Shown here: positions 17,620 through 27,442 of the stretch, one piece after another
Position numbering within the stretch: position 1 is the stretch's first letter
Layout of the letters: the number at the start of each line of letters is the position of its first letter
DNA from: Myxacorys californica WJT36-NPBG1
GTDB lineage: Bacteria > Cyanobacteriota > Cyanobacteriia > Leptolyngbyales > Leptolyngbyaceae
Direction: 5' to 3'
NCBI GenBank assembly: GCA_019359315.1
Contig: JAHHHO010000025.1
Coordinates: 1 to 64,000 of the forward strand
Length of the DNA stretch: 64,000 bases
Notes under the pieces: generated by a model
What the model saw: the letters and a program-made list of their open reading frames with translations, nothing else
Databases searched by the model: none
What the model was told of the DNA's origin: nothing
Made by a program: the position numbers and the translations under genes

Positions 17620-18789
17620 ATGCGAGCCGTTTGCTGGCACGGTGCTAACGATGTGCGGGTTGAAACCGTACCCGATCCAAAAATTCTCAATCCCCGTGAC
17701 GCCATTTTAAAGATCACAGCCACTACTATTTGTGGCTCTGACTTACATATCTACGATGGCTACATTCCTTCGATGCAACCGGGTGACATCATTGGTCACG
17801 AGTTCATGGGAGAAGTGGTTGAAGTCGGTCAAGAAGTCAGGAAACTGAAGCGAGGCGATCGCGTGGTGACTTCTTCCATTATTGGTTGCGGACAGTGCTA
17901 TTTCTGCCAACATCAAGAATGGTCATTGTGCGATAACTCCAATCCCAATGGCTGGATGCAAGAGCCTTTGTTTGGTCATGGAACGGCCGGTATCTTCGGC
18001 TATTCACACCTGTTCGGTGGCTACGCAGGCGCTCAAGCAGAATATGTGCGAGTGCCGTTTGCCGATTACGGATGCGTCAAAGTTCCAGACGGACTGAGCG
18101 ACGAGCAAGCCTTGCCTGTCTCAGATGCGTTTCCCACAGGCTATATGGGAGCTGATCTTTGCAATATTAAGCCCGGAGATGTGATTGCGGTTTGGGGTGC
18201 AGGCCCAGTCGGACAATTTGCGATGCGGAGTGCTTACCTGTTGGGTGCAGAACGAGTCATTGCGATCGACAGAATTCCTGAGCGATTGGCGATGGCAAAG
18301 AACCACAGCAAAGCCGAAATTATTAACTACGAAGAGATTGATGCAGGGGAAGCGCTGAAAGAAATGACAGGCGGCAGAGGACCAGACGCCTGTATTGATG
18401 CAGTCGGGTTAGAGGCACATGGAACGGGCTTAATGGGCTTCTACGATGAAGCTAAGCAAGCGGTTCGACTTGAAACCGATCGTCCTCATGTACTCCGACA
18501 AATGATCCTGGCTTGTCGCAAAGGTGGCACGCTCTCCATCATGGGAGTGTATGCCGGATTTATCGACAAGATGCCAATGGGTGCAGCCTTTAACAAAGGC
18601 TTGAAAATCAACATGGGCCAAATGTATGGACAAAAGTACATGCCCAAATTGCTTGAACATGTTGTGAATGGTGATGTCGATTCGTCTGATGTATTTACTC
18701 ATCAGATGCCCCTTACTGAAGCCAAACAAGCTTACGAAATGTTTAAGCACAAGCGGGATAACTGCATCAAGGTGCTGCTGAGGCCCTGA
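17620..18789 (+). CDS. Zinc-dependent alcohol dehydrogenase, formaldehyde dehydrogenase-like (copy 1)
   Basis: This 389-residue medium-chain dehydrogenase has catalytic-zinc ligands in TICGSDLH and GHEFMGE. Four structural-zinc cysteines lie in CGQCYFCQHQEWSLCDN, and the Rossmann motif is VWGAGPVGQFA. The closest pattern I know is the class III-like zinc-dependent alcohol dehydrogenases of cyanobacteria and soil bacteria. The substrate, possibly formaldehyde or another aldehyde/alcohol, is inferred. It starts 51 bp after the SRPBCC gene, with a GGAG site upstream, and is paralogous to the gene at 19409. Confidence 0.92.
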   Translation: MRAVCWHGANDVRVETVPDPKILNPRDAILKITATTICGSDLHIYDGYIPSMQPGDIIGHEFMGEVVEVGQEVRKLKRGDRVVTSSIIGCGQCYFCQHQEWSLCDNSNPNGWMQEPLFGHGTAGIFGYSHLFGGYAGAQAEYVRVPFADYGCVKVPDGLSDEQALPVSDAFPTGYMGADLCNIKPGDVIAVWGAGPVGQFAMRSAYLLGAERVIAIDRIPERLAMAKNHSKAEIINYEEIDAGEALKEMTGGRGPDACIDAVGLEAHGTGLMGFYDEAKQAVRLETDRPHVLRQMILACRKGGTLSIMGVYAGFIDKMPMGAAFNKGLKINMGQMYGQKYMPKLLEHVVNGDVDSSDVFTHQMPLTEAKQAYEMFKHKRDNCIKVLLRP

Positions 18790-18802
18790 TGCTACCGAAA
18801 TA

Positions 18803-18836
18803 GATGTCTTGTCTGTCAAACAACAGACAAGACATC
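18803..18836 (+). terminator. Strong 14-bp hairpin after dehydrogenase copy 1
   Basis: GATGTCTTGTCTGT (18803-18816) pairs perfectly with 18823-18836 around a 6-base loop, 14 bp after the stop codon. A short TT follows. It is a likely terminator or 3'-end stabiliser. Confidence 0.7.
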
Positions 18837-18913
18837 TTAGCTGCTGATTCAGCGTTGCTCATTGAAATGTTCAACTCGTACAACTTACCAAAACCTATAA
18901 TTTACTAAAATCA

Positions 18914-19336
18914 ATGACGCAACTACGCAAAACTCTAACCGTTCTATTAACTAGTGTGTTTCTATTTGTTGGCATTCTGTTTAGTACGAGCGACTATAGC
19001 CTCGCTGCCATTACCCCTTCGGAAGCTAAAACTATCATTCAGGAGTCGAGTAGTCCTCAAGAAGCAGGCGCAAAGCTGAGGGCTTCAGACTCCTCTGATA
19101 AGCTCCGTAATCGCGAGACGTTGGACACGGCAAAAGAAGTGAGAGAGCGGGTTGAGGCAGGCAAGCCCGATCGCAGAGATCCGCTCGTTAGCAACACCCA
19201 AAATAAATTTGAAGAAATTGCTGAGAACGTCAAGGAAAAACTCAACCTTGATGAGCCTATTTCCCAAAGTACAAAAGATTTTGGAAACGATATTAAGGGC
19301 AAAGCAAACGAAGTTTTGGGTAACTCTAACGATTAA
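18914..19336 (+). CDS. Small exported protein with CsbD-like C-terminal motif
   Basis: This 140-residue protein has a classical signal peptide (residues 1-32, hydrophobic core LTVLLTSVFLFVGILF, probable cleavage after LAA). The mature region is highly charged, helical and rich in Lys, Glu and Asp, and ends with DIKGKANEVLGN, which recalls the CsbD stress-protein motif. It is probably periplasmic or thylakoid-lumenal. The position between two paralogous dehydrogenases suggests stress co-regulation. No enzymatic motif is visible. Confidence 0.7.
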   Translation: MTQLRKTLTVLLTSVFLFVGILFSTSDYSLAAITPSEAKTIIQESSSPQEAGAKLRASDSSDKLRNRETLDTAKEVRERVEAGKPDRRDPLVSNTQNKFEEIAENVKEKLNLDEPISQSTKDFGNDIKGKANEVLGNSND

Positions 19337-19408
19337 TTTAGGTATCACTAGAAAAATCAGCCGAGGATCCAGGTCTACTAAAGGTAAATTACAGGAGAAA
19401 CTAAATAG

Positions 19409-20578
19409 ATGAAAGCAGTTTGTTGGCATGGATCAAAGGACGTTCGAGTAGATACGGTTCCTGATCCTAAGATTTTGAATCCTCGCGACGCCATTATCAA
19501 AATTACGTCTACAGCGATTTGTGGTTCTGACTTACACCTATACGATGGTGTGATCCCAACCATGCAATCGGGTGACATTTTAGGACACGAGTTCATGGGC
19601 GAAATCGTCGAACTGGGTTCTGCTGTAAAGAACTTGAGTATTGGCGATCGCGTGGTTGTACCGTTTACGATCGCCTGCGGCAACTGCGCTTTCTGCCGCC
19701 GCGATAAGTGGTCATTGTGTGACAACTCTAACCCCAATCAATTCATGGCAGAAGCCCTTTATGGCTATTCTGCGGCAGGCTTATTTGGCTATTCGCACTT
19801 GTTTGGCGGCTATGCTGGTGGTCAGGCAGAATATGCTCGCGTACCCTTTGCCGATACAGGTTTGTTTAAAGTTCCTGAAGGACTGACGGACGAGCAAGTT
19901 TTATTCCTAACTGACGTGTTCCCCACCGGGTACATGGCAGCCGAAAATTGCGATATTCAGCCTGGGGACGTGGTAGCGGTCTGGGGTTGTGGCCCAGTTG
20001 GGCAGTTTGCCATCCGCAGCGCTTATATGCTCGGAGCCGAGAGAGTAATTGCGATCGATGAGGTTCCCGAACGCCTGAAAATGGCGAAAGAGCAGTGTGG
20101 TGCAGAAGTCATCAACTTTAAGGAAGTCGATGCAGGCGAAGCACTCAAGCAAATGACTGGAGGACGCGGACCTGATTCTTGTATTGATGCGGTCGGACTG
20201 GAAGCTCATGGTGCTGGGGTAGATGCGCTCTACGACTTAGCAAAACAAGCTGTTCGATTAGAAACCGATCGTCCAACGGCGCTACGGCAAATTTTGGTGG
20301 CGTGCAGCAAGGGCGGAACTGTCTCAATTCCGGGCGTCTATGGCGGACTGTTGGACAAAGTTCCGTTTGGGGCAGCGTTTAGCAAAGGTTTAACGATGAA
20401 AATGGGTCAAACTCATGTTCACAAGTATTTGCGCCCTCTGATGGAGCGAATTCAGAACGGAGACATTGATCCCTCTTTCATCATCACGCATCGTTTTTCG
20501 CTGGAAGATGCTCCCAAAGGATACAAGATATTCAAGGAGAAAAAAGAGGACTGTATCAAAGTTGTTCTGAAGCCGTAA
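19409..20578 (+). CDS. Zinc-dependent alcohol dehydrogenase, formaldehyde dehydrogenase-like (copy 2)
   Basis: This 389-residue paralogue of the gene at 17620 has identical length and near-identical architecture: [15 protein letters not shown], structural-zinc [17 protein letters not shown] and [11 protein letters not shown]. An AGGAG site precedes the ATG. The two copies start almost identically (MKAVCWHG versus MRAVCWHG), pointing to local duplication with the small exported gene between them. Substrate preference may have diverged in the C-terminal third, where the differences cluster. Confidence 0.92.
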   Translation: MKAVCWHGSKDVRVDTVPDPKILNPRDAIIKITSTAICGSDLHLYDGVIPTMQSGDILGHEFMGEIVELGSAVKNLSIGDRVVVPFTIACGNCAFCRRDKWSLCDNSNPNQFMAEALYGYSAAGLFGYSHLFGGYAGGQAEYARVPFADTGLFKVPEGLTDEQVLFLTDVFPTGYMAAENCDIQPGDVVAVWGCGPVGQFAIRSAYMLGAERVIAIDEVPERLKMAKEQCGAEVINFKEVDAGEALKQMTGGRGPDSCIDAVGLEAHGAGVDALYDLAKQAVRLETDRPTALRQILVACSKGGTVSIPGVYGGLLDKVPFGAAFSKGLTMKMGQTHVHKYLRPLMERIQNGDIDPSFIITHRFSLEDAPKGYKIFKEKKEDCIKVVLKP

Positions 20579-20611
20579 ATCTAAATATTAAAGTTGGCGA
20601 AGCCAATCGCA

Positions 20612-20641
20612 GATAGGGATGTTGTGTAAAACATCCCTATC
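20612..20641 (+). terminator. 12-bp hairpin after dehydrogenase copy 2
   Basis: GATAGGGATGTT (20612-20623) is perfectly complementary to 20630-20641 over a 6-base loop, about 30 bp after the stop codon. GTTGCTTT follows, giving a moderate T-run. Confidence 0.7.
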
Positions 20642-20723
20642 GTTGCTTTAAACGTTATCAAACAGCATTAGTTTGGACATAGAGTCTAATCTAAATATAG
20701 AGTCTAGGCATAGGAGGTCTGAG

Positions 20724-20903
20724 GTGACTAATCGAGACAGTAAGCCAAATCGGCTGTGGCTCAGTATCTTTATGATGGGTATCGTTTTGCTGATCGCGGC
20801 AATTCTGTTTCTTCCGACCAGAAGCGCTCTGCAGCTTTCCATCCTTGCCCTCAGCATGATTTTGTTCGTCATCTCTGGCCTGATTGGAGCAGCAAGACCC
20901 TAA
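20724..20903 (+). CDS. Small two-helix membrane protein
   Basis: This 59-residue peptide has a basic N-terminus and two predicted transmembrane helices (LSIFMMGIVLLIAAILFL and LSILALSMILFVISGLIG). The GTG at 20724 is chosen because AGGAGG stands 6-7 bases upstream; a longer frame from 20673 lacks such a site. Its TAA overlaps the pmbA stop by 4 nt tail to tail. It closes the stress-type block. No family is recognised. Confidence 0.6.
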   Translation: MTNRDSKPNRLWLSIFMMGIVLLIAAILFLPTRSALQLSILALSMILFVISGLIGAARP

Positions 20904-22207
20904 CTCCGTCCTGTAATAGACAGTCCTTCTACAATCACGGAAGGGGTATGACAAGATCCATTCCAGTCTGCGTCTCCGCCCATCTCAACTAAACTTTTTA
21001 GCGCCGTGTAGACGCTTCCCGACAGCATCGTGTCTTTCACGCGACCGACGATTTGACCGTTCTGCACTCGGTAGCCCAAATCGACGTTGATGGAAAATTC
21101 ACCCGAAATTCCGGCCCCACTGCCCAGCATCTGATCAAGAATTAACCCATTGTCTAACGTTGCAATTAGCTGATCAAGCGACTTCGACCCCGGTTGAATT
21201 AAGAGATTAAACAATCCCGGTGTGGGATAGCTACCCAACCCCGATCGAAAGCCATTGCCTGTTGTGCCGCTTCCTAAGGTTTTACCGACGGTGCGATCGG
21301 TGTAGAACAATTGCAGCACGCCACGATCGATAAATGTAATTGGTCGCGTTGGCGTTCCTTCATCATCAAACGGACAGCTAAACGGGCCAGAGGTGGGTTG
21401 CTGTGAGATGGTGATGGCATCTGAAGTGACTTGTTGTCCTAAGCGATCGCTCCAGGGAGATGCCCCTTCAATCACCTGCTTACCGTTTAATGCCGCTTGC
21501 ACAGTGCCCCACAGCATATCTGCCGCTTTAGAGGTGAACAGAATTGGCACTCGCCCGGTTGGAGTCGAGGTATTCTCTTTTGCCCACTCCAACCGACGCA
21601 AAACCTGCTGTGCGATCGCGTCGGGGTTCAAGTTGCCCCGCTCAGTTTGTCCATCGCCTACATTGAGAAAGTCATCTCCGCGCACCCATTCCACTTCTAA
21701 GTAGCCGCTCAAGGTGGTGTCGGTGTAGCCGCAATCTAGCCCATTGGAGTTGATCAATCGAGTGGTCTCAGCTTCGCACTCCCACCCGCCGCCGCAGAGA
21801 ACTTCTGGAAAGCGATCGCGCACGAGTTCGATCGCTTGTTTTCCCCATTCAACTAGAGTTTCGACTGTAACAGCGTCGCCCACATCTGGATAAATTTGTT
21901 TTGAAGCGGGAGATAATTCAATTTCTTCGGATTCGTTCAGGTCACTAATCGCGATCGCTCGATCCACGAGGGCTTGAGGCTCGACATCTCCATACGCTAC
22001 CGCCAAACCCGGACGCCCTCTTTTCCAAAGCCTGAGTGCCGTTCCTTCTGCCTGAGCACTTTCGAGTTGCTTGAGCCGATTGGCTTCAAAATAAACGGGA
22101 CGCGAAAGCGATCGCGACTGAAAGACTTCTGCGGCTTCTGCGCCCGATCGCAGCGCCAACGTTAATAACTGTTCAGATAGAGTGTGTTGAGCATTGCTAG
22201 AAGTCAT
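20900..22207 (-). CDS. pmbA: TldD/PmbA (TldE) family metallopeptidase-like protein
   Basis: This 435-residue protein is of the TldE/PmbA type. It has an N-terminal region opening with GAEAAEVFQSRS and a C-terminal beta-rich domain with GTPTRPITFIDRGVLQ, GNGFRSGLGSYPTPG and GAGISGEFSINVDLGYRVQNG. In bacteria the TldD-TldE heterodimer degrades unfolded peptides and matures some microcins and CcdA. The catalytic zinc motif resides in TldD, whose gene is not in this window. TldE typically lacks it, as here. Confidence 0.9.
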   Translation of the reverse strand: MTSSNAQHTLSEQLLTLALRSGAEAAEVFQSRSLSRPVYFEANRLKQLESAQAEGTALRLWKRGRPGLAVAYGDVEPQALVDRAIAISDLNESEEIELSPASKQIYPDVGDAVTVETLVEWGKQAIELVRDRFPEVLCGGGWECEAETTRLINSNGLDCGYTDTTLSGYLEVEWVRGDDFLNVGDGQTERGNLNPDAIAQQVLRRLEWAKENTSTPTGRVPILFTSKAADMLWGTVQAALNGKQVIEGASPWSDRLGQQVTSDAITISQQPTSGPFSCPFDDEGTPTRPITFIDRGVLQLFYTDRTVGKTLGSGTTGNGFRSGLGSYPTPGLFNLLIQPGSKSLDQLIATLDNGLILDQMLGSGAGISGEFSINVDLGYRVQNGQIVGRVKDTMLSGSVYTALKSLVEMGGDADWNGSCHTPSVIVEGLSITGRS

Positions 22208-22305
22208 AAAAAATTCTCAGAGCAAACGCTGGAACGACAAATGAGAAATCCCATTTCATCAAACCATGATTCGATTCCCCTATTTCCCCGATTTTAGGGA
22301 ATGGT

Positions 22306-23181
22306 CTAGATTTTTGTGGAGGATGCTAAGTTGATGTCTTGCAGTAACCAAAATCCTGCAAAGGCTTCAATATCAGGGCTGGTTTGAATCGCGAGAAAGT
22401 GAACGCCGTTTGCTTGTTGTTTGGCAATCTCAAACTGTTCGGCTTCAGGTTTGGTTTGTTTATCTAAACTCGTAAGAAACCAGCGATCGCTGATTCCGGT
22501 TTCCAGCAGCAGCCGGTTGGGCAAGGCTGGATCAAATTTGATATCTGCGAGTTCTAATCCTGACAGCCAAGCTGCCATGGTTGTGGCGCGAGACGAGTAG
22601 ATAATCAGTCCCGATACAGGGGTTTCTGCGTCCAGTTGGGCGAGCGTTAGCGGAAACGCTTCTCCAAACTCGATCGACCAGTCATTCATCTCTTGCAAGG
22701 CATTTGCAGGTAAGGTGGCAAATATCCATTTCTGACCCGTTAAGGCATCCGGTAAGGGCTGCGGGGGAGTAATAGGAAAGGCCACGGATGGAGTGGCAGC
22801 CGCCTGATAGCCAGGATGTTCTAGATAAACCGTGAGCAGGCGATCGTGCAGCCAGGCATTGAGCGCGTAGGTACGACGGCTCAGGTAAGCGGGGACATTT
22901 AATTCTTTGCAGGCCGTCATGATCATATTATTCATGGCCTGTCGAAAGAATCGGATTTTATCGGGCGGACTCGGAGCGCGAGATATCGCCTCTTCGATCG
23001 CGCTTGCCAGCCAAATTGAATTGACCTGGGAACTGGAACAGTACTCCGAAAATCGAAACAAGGTTTCGGGCTGGGCATCTACAGTGGTCGGGCTTTCACA
23101 AATTAACACTTCCCAAACTTTTTTCTTTTGCTCATCCAAGATTGGACGAGAGTAGTAATCGAGTTCCCAAATCGTAGTCAT
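22306..23181 (-). CDS. Tab2/Atab2 family RNA-binding protein (DUF1092)
   Basis: This 291-residue protein begins TTIWELDYYSRPILDEQ, the hallmark of the Tab2/Atab2 family, and continues with KVWEVLICESP and LSRRTYALNAWLHDRL. In algae and plants the family activates translation of photosystem I (psaB) and photosystem II messages; the cyanobacterial orthologues are presumed to act similarly. It lies upstream of pmbA on the same strand, with a 98-bp gap. It is a strong marker of an oxygenic phototroph. Confidence 0.88.
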   Translation of the reverse strand: MTTIWELDYYSRPILDEQKKKVWEVLICESPTTVDAQPETLFRFSEYCSSSQVNSIWLASAIEEAISRAPSPPDKIRFFRQAMNNMIMTACKELNVPAYLSRRTYALNAWLHDRLLTVYLEHPGYQAAATPSVAFPITPPQPLPDALTGQKWIFATLPANALQEMNDWSIEFGEAFPLTLAQLDAETPVSGLIIYSSRATTMAAWLSGLELADIKFDPALPNRLLLETGISDRWFLTSLDKQTKPEAEQFEIAKQQANGVHFLAIQTSPDIEAFAGFWLLQDINLASSTKI

Positions 23182-23378
23182 AAGTTAAAAGCGGGGGTGT
23201 CTTATAGCAATCCTATTGCAATTGGGTGATGGAAGTGCAATTTCTACAGAAGGCGATCGCACCTTGGCTGACCACAATCACACCTTGGAGCGTTAATTAA
23301 TCGTTGTTTCTCACAACGGTGTATGCCGATGGCTACACGTGCTCGTGGGAAGTTCATTGAAACAAACTATAAAAATGA

Positions 23379-23413
23379 AACAGTGCCCGTAGAGATGTTT
23401 AACAGGCACTGTT
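23379..23413 (-). terminator. Hairpin terminator of the S1-like gene
   Basis: AACAGTGCC (23379-23387) pairs with GGCACTGTT (23405-23413). Read on the minus strand, the hairpin follows the S1-like gene and is succeeded by TCATTTTTA, consistent with a rho-independent terminator. Confidence 0.65.
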
Positions 23414-23455
23414 CGAGAAAGCGGGAAGCGATCGCAAGGAAAACTGCTCTATTGT

Positions 23456-24358
23456 TTAACTGCCTAGCAAGTTTTTCCGGGCGCGATCTTGCCGCGATTC
23501 TGCCTCTTCCATCACCGTTGCCAGATTCTCCACCATCTCGCCCGGATGGTTCTCTAGCACTTTGGTTGACAACGAGATTCGACCTCTACCTTCATCGAGA
23601 TCGACAATCATCGCCTTGATCGGCTGACCGACTTCTAAGAGGGCTGGAAGCGAGGCAATGAACTTTTGGCTGATTTGATTGATGTGCAGCAATCCGGTTG
23701 TGCCATCAAACTCAATGAATGCACCAAACGGTTTGAGACTTGTGACTTTACCTTCAATCAGTTGTCCGGCTTCGAGTTGGCTGAAGTTTTGAGCGCGAGC
23801 TGCGAGACGGTTAGATAAAACAATTTTGTTGCGATCGCGATCCAATTCTAGAAAGGTCACGGTCAGGGTTTGGCCTTTGAGGGCTTCCAAGTTCTCTCGC
23901 TCGACGAGGTGCGATCGCGGAATAAATCCTCGCAATCCTAAAACATCAACGGTCACACCACCTTTATTCATGCCCGTGACGCGCACCTGTACACTTTGGT
24001 TGCTGTCTTGCAGTTCTGCCAAGCGCTCCCAAATTTTTCGATACTCAAGCTGACGCAGCGAGATTGTCACCTGCCCATCTTCATTCTGTTCCCGAACAAT
24101 CACGAACTCTCGCTCTTCCTGCAACGGCAGAATTGTTGAGACATCCGCCACTTGCCGAACACTCGCCTCTTCAACGGGTAAAAATGCTGGAGACTTTCCC
24201 CCAATATCAACCAATGCGCCACCGCTTTCATAGCTGTATGCTTTTCCTGTTACAACCTGACCCTTCTGAAACTGATAGTCGTGTTGCTCAAGGGCTTTGG
24301 CGAAATCTTCCATCGAGAAGGAAGCGTCGGGGGACTTAGATTGCATTGATTTTTCCAT
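23456..24358 (-). CDS. S1 RNA-binding domain protein, short ribosomal protein S1 homologue
   Basis: This 300-residue protein has three S1 OB-fold repeats: near 25-95 (GQVVTGKAYSYESGGALVDI), 110-180 (GVTVDVLGLRGFIPRSHLV) and 195-265 (GQLIEGKVTSLKPFGAFIEF). That is shorter than six-domain bacterial S1 and matches the short S1 forms of cyanobacteria and chloroplasts, sometimes called Rps1b or Nbp1. The role is mRNA binding at the ribosome. The ATG at 24358 is preferred over a TTG three codons earlier. It is followed by a terminator hairpin. Confidence 0.87.
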   Translation of the reverse strand: MEKSMQSKSPDASFSMEDFAKALEQHDYQFQKGQVVTGKAYSYESGGALVDIGGKSPAFLPVEEASVRQVADVSTILPLQEEREFVIVREQNEDGQVTISLRQLEYRKIWERLAELQDSNQSVQVRVTGMNKGGVTVDVLGLRGFIPRSHLVERENLEALKGQTLTVTFLELDRDRNKIVLSNRLAARAQNFSQLEAGQLIEGKVTSLKPFGAFIEFDGTTGLLHINQISQKFIASLPALLEVGQPIKAMIVDLDEGRGRISLSTKVLENHPGEMVENLATVMEEAESRQDRARKNLLGS

Positions 24359-24562
24359 GACGAACAATTGAGATGCTTTTGAGGCACATTTGTCAACATC
24401 CAGTGTAGTATGCGCTTAGAAATTGGGAACGAAGAATTGATCCTTCAGCCCGATCAGAAGGGGTTCCCTTAATCTTGCTTCATAAATCTTTCTCAAGGGC
24501 GATGTGGCGCTATTACTTGGTCGTGGACGATATCAAAAGAGCTAGTGTATGCAACCTTCGCC

Positions 24563-25453
24563 ATGAGATTTAAAACTGGAATTCGCCTGCTAAAAGACAC
24601 AGTTCAGGAATGGAATGAAGATAATGTTCCGATGCTGGCGGCAGCACTAGCCTATTACACTGTATTTTCGTTAGCGCCCCTATTGCTGATTGCGATCGCG
24701 ATCGCGGGTGCATTTTTAGGCGAAGAAGCCGCTCGGGGAGAAGTCGTCGCTCAGCTTCAAGGCATTGTTGGCAGACCTGCCGCAGACGCCATTTCTGCGA
24801 TGATCGATAATGCGAACAAACCAAATTCGGGCGGTACGATCGCTACGATCATTAGCATTGGAATTTTGCTATTTGGTGCATCTGGCGTATTTGGACAACT
24901 CCAAATGGCGCTGAATATTATCTGGGAAGTGAAACCTAAGCCTGGACGAGCGGTAAAGAGTTTTATTCAATCCCGCTTCTTGTCGTTTGCAATGGTGTTA
25001 GTAATCGGATTCTTGTTACTTGTTTCACTAGTTCTTACGGCAATATTGGCTCTCATTAGCGGTTATTTTGGTAATTTTGTTCCTGGTTTTGTGATCGTTG
25101 GGAAAATTCTTAATTTCGTTATCTCTTTTGGAGTCATTACTTTTCTTTTTGCAGCCATCTATAAATTTCTTCCCGATGCGAAAATTCCTTGGAGCAATCT
25201 TTGGGTCGGGGCGGCTGTCACTGCAATATTGTTCAACATTGGCAGGTTCCTAATTGGGCTTTACCTAGAAAATGGTAGTGTCAGTTCTAGTTATGGCGCG
25301 GCTGGATCGCTGATCATCATCCTAATTTGGGTGTTCTATTCAGCCCAAATTCTGCTGTTTGGAGCAGAATTCACGCAAGTCTACTCCAAATATCGAGGCA
25401 AGCCAATTCAACCGTCGAAACACGCGGTTCCGACCTCACGACCCGATGCTTAA
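24563..25453 (+). CDS. YihY/virulence factor BrkB family membrane protein
   Basis: This 296-residue protein has about six transmembrane helices and family landmarks: [25 protein letters not shown] at the N-terminus, the middle segment with [17 protein letters not shown], and [19 protein letters not shown] near the end. The earlier label of ribonuclease BN for this family is incorrect; its true role is unknown. The frame also opens at a GTG at 24545. Its TAA overlaps the mnmA stop by 4 nt, tail to tail. Confidence 0.9.
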   Translation: MRFKTGIRLLKDTVQEWNEDNVPMLAAALAYYTVFSLAPLLLIAIAIAGAFLGEEAARGEVVAQLQGIVGRPAADAISAMIDNANKPNSGGTIATIISIGILLFGASGVFGQLQMALNIIWEVKPKPGRAVKSFIQSRFLSFAMVLVIGFLLLVSLVLTAILALISGYFGNFVPGFVIVGKILNFVISFGVITFLFAAIYKFLPDAKIPWSNLWVGAAVTAILFNIGRFLIGLYLENGSVSSSYGAAGSLIIILIWVFYSAQILLFGAEFTQVYSKYRGKPIQPSKHAVPTSRPDA

Positions 25454-26505
25454 GTTGATCGCTCAATTACGCCCCCACCAAGCAGTACCTCTCCGTGATA
25501 CCAAACGGCGGCTTGACCTGGAGTAATACTAAACTGCGGCTCATCAAACACAACTTGCACCCGCCCCCCTTCAAGCGGAACCACGATCGCTGGGGTGGCA
25601 GCCGAGCGATAGCGAATTTGCACCTCGGCTTTGATTGGGGTAGTAGGCTGAGAAATTGACACCCAGTTGACGCGCTGCACGGTGCAATCTGGACGAAATG
25701 CCGCATCCCGCTCTCCAACAATGACTTGATTCTTCACCGCATCTAAACCAATTACATAAAGCGGCTCGCTGTGGGCTATCCCAAGTCCTTTGCGCTGTCC
25801 AATCGTGTAATGATGCACGCCCTCATGCTGGCCGAGGACAGTTCCCGCGCGATCGACAATTTCGCCATTTTGGGGCGTGATGTACTTGTCAAGAAATGCT
25901 CGCATCGAACCGTTTGCTTCAACCAAGCACAGGTCTTGGCTTTCGGGCTTTTCTGCGGTGTGCAAGCCGAACTCACCCGCCATTTGGCGCGTTTCGGTTT
26001 TGCGCGTTTCTCCCAACGGAAACACCACATGAGCGAGAATCTCTTGGCTGAGATCGTATAAAAAGTAGGTTTGGTCTTTCGAGCGATCCACGGCTCTAAG
26101 AAGTTGGTGGCGTCCGGTCGCCGGATCAAATCGAGTCCGGGCGTAATGACCTGTTGCGATCGCATCAATACCCAACTGCTCACGGGCATACTTCAGCATC
26201 GGACCAAATTTGACGGCTTTGTTGCACTGCGAACACGGCAAGGGCGTAATGCCATCCCCGTAGCCAGACACCAAATAATCGACAATATTTTCTTGAAACA
26301 CATCGCGAGTATCGACAATGTGATGCGGAATACCCAGTTCTTCGCAAAGCTTGGCGGCATCTACCATTCCTTCTGAGCAGCATTGTCCCTTGCCCTTCAT
26401 TAACCAGAGGGTCATGCCTTCGACCTGATAGCCTTGGTCATGTAGAGTAGCAGCAGCAACAGAACTATCGACTCCACCAGAGAGCCCAACCACGACTTTG
26501 TTCAT
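25450..26505 (-). CDS. mnmA: tRNA-specific 2-thiouridylase
   Basis: This 351-residue PP-loop ATPase thiolates U34 of tRNA-Lys, -Glu and -Gln. The PP-loop SGGVDSS is at residues 9-15. The first catalytic cysteine lies in [10 protein letters not shown] (C94) and the second in [17 protein letters not shown] and a C-terminal beta barrel are typical. Sulfur would come through a cysteine desulfurase relay; the TusA-like gene at 58255 is a possible but unproven partner. Confidence 0.96.
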   Translation of the reverse strand: MNKVVVGLSGGVDSSVAAATLHDQGYQVEGMTLWLMKGKGQCCSEGMVDAAKLCEELGIPHHIVDTRDVFQENIVDYLVSGYGDGITPLPCSQCNKAVKFGPMLKYAREQLGIDAIATGHYARTRFDPATGRHQLLRAVDRSKDQTYFLYDLSQEILAHVVFPLGETRKTETRQMAGEFGLHTAEKPESQDLCLVEANGSMRAFLDKYITPQNGEIVDRAGTVLGQHEGVHHYTIGQRKGLGIAHSEPLYVIGLDAVKNQVIVGERDAAFRPDCTVQRVNWVSISQPTTPIKAEVQIRYRSAATPAIVVPLEGGRVQVVFDEPQFSITPGQAAVWYHGEVLLGGGVIERST

Positions 26506-26722
26506 GGAAACCGAGAGAAAGAAAATATAGCTCTAGGCTAACACTGTTCGCTGAAGGTTGAATGAGGGGGTGGCAAGGCTCTGCAAGAAAGCGCCAATCC
26601 TAACGAAATAAATTAGCCGTAGGAAGCACAGAGAAAAAGTTGCTGAATTAACGGCTAATGTCCGTGTTACACTGCCGCTAAAATTTCATTGCGACGTTGT
26701 TTACTGAATCGGGGCAAAAACC

Positions 26723-27442
26723 ATGGGGTGTGGGAGACAGGTATTAAGGGCGGTTCCGTTGGGAGTGCGCTTGACGGTGGCGACTATTTGTATGGGTGTA
26801 GCACAGATTGGTCTAGCACAGCCGCCAGTCGCCGCGCAGCAAACTCTGCCACCACCCCCCGTTCTAGTTCCAGCCCAGCCCGAAAGTTACCCCTCACCTC
26901 AAACCTATCCACCCCCTCAAACCTACCCCGTGCCCGGAGAACGAGTCTATACTCCACCCAGCGGAAGCTATTCGCAGCCGACGGTTGGACAATACCGGGT
27001 TTACGTTGATAGCAGTGATCCGTATCTGTTGCAGCAAATCAAAACGTTTGAACCTGGCGCGTTTTTTCAAACACTTGGCGGACGGCGCGTGATTCAGACA
27101 GGCACATATAACAGTGAGGCGAATGCCCGTCAGCAGGTGGCTTTGCTTGCCTCTCAAGGGATAAGGGCGAGCGTTACGACCCAATCAGGAGGGCAAATTC
27201 CCGGTGGAGGGGAAAGTCCGAGTGGCTATTACGCGATCGTACCGGGATCTCAAAGTGAATTACCTAGATTGCGCGATCGCGCGATTCAATTGGGTGTCTC
27301 TCAAACGGCAATCCGGCTGCGCGATCGCCCGATTGGTCCTCATATAGCCGTAGGTCCCTATGCCACTCGCAGCGATGCTGAAATTGTGAAGCAGTTTCTG
27401 CGCGATCGCCAGTTTGATGCGCGAGTTTTTTACGGTCGCTAA
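26723..27442 (+). CDS. Exported proline-rich protein with SPOR-like repeats
   Basis: This 239-residue protein starts with a hydrophobic signal-like segment (about 12-32). A proline-rich linker follows (LPPPPVLVP, repeated TYPPP-type motifs). Two regions resembling SPOR or sporulation-repeat folds come next: one with GTYNSEANARQQVALLASQG, the other with VGPYATRSDAEIVKQFLRD. SPOR domains bind denuded peptidoglycan at division sites; that role is only inferred here. Its TAA overlaps the stop of the convergent membrane gene by 4 nt. Confidence 0.7.
   Translation: MGCGRQVLRAVPLGVRLTVATICMGVAQIGLAQPPVAAQQTLPPPPVLVPAQPESYPSPQTYPPPQTYPVPGERVYTPPSGSYSQPTVGQYRVYVDSSDPYLLQQIKTFEPGAFFQTLGGRRVIQTGTYNSEANARQQVALLASQGIRASVTTQSGGQIPGGGESPSGYYAIVPGSQSELPRLRDRAIQLGVSQTAIRLRDRPIGPHIAVGPYATRSDAEIVKQFLRDRQFDARVFYGR

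Noticed and set aside
26689-27009. Alternative plus-frame of 106 codons at the start of the SPOR-like gene
   Set aside because: It overlaps the better frame, is serine- and arginine-rich and lacks a signal peptide or conserved motif.
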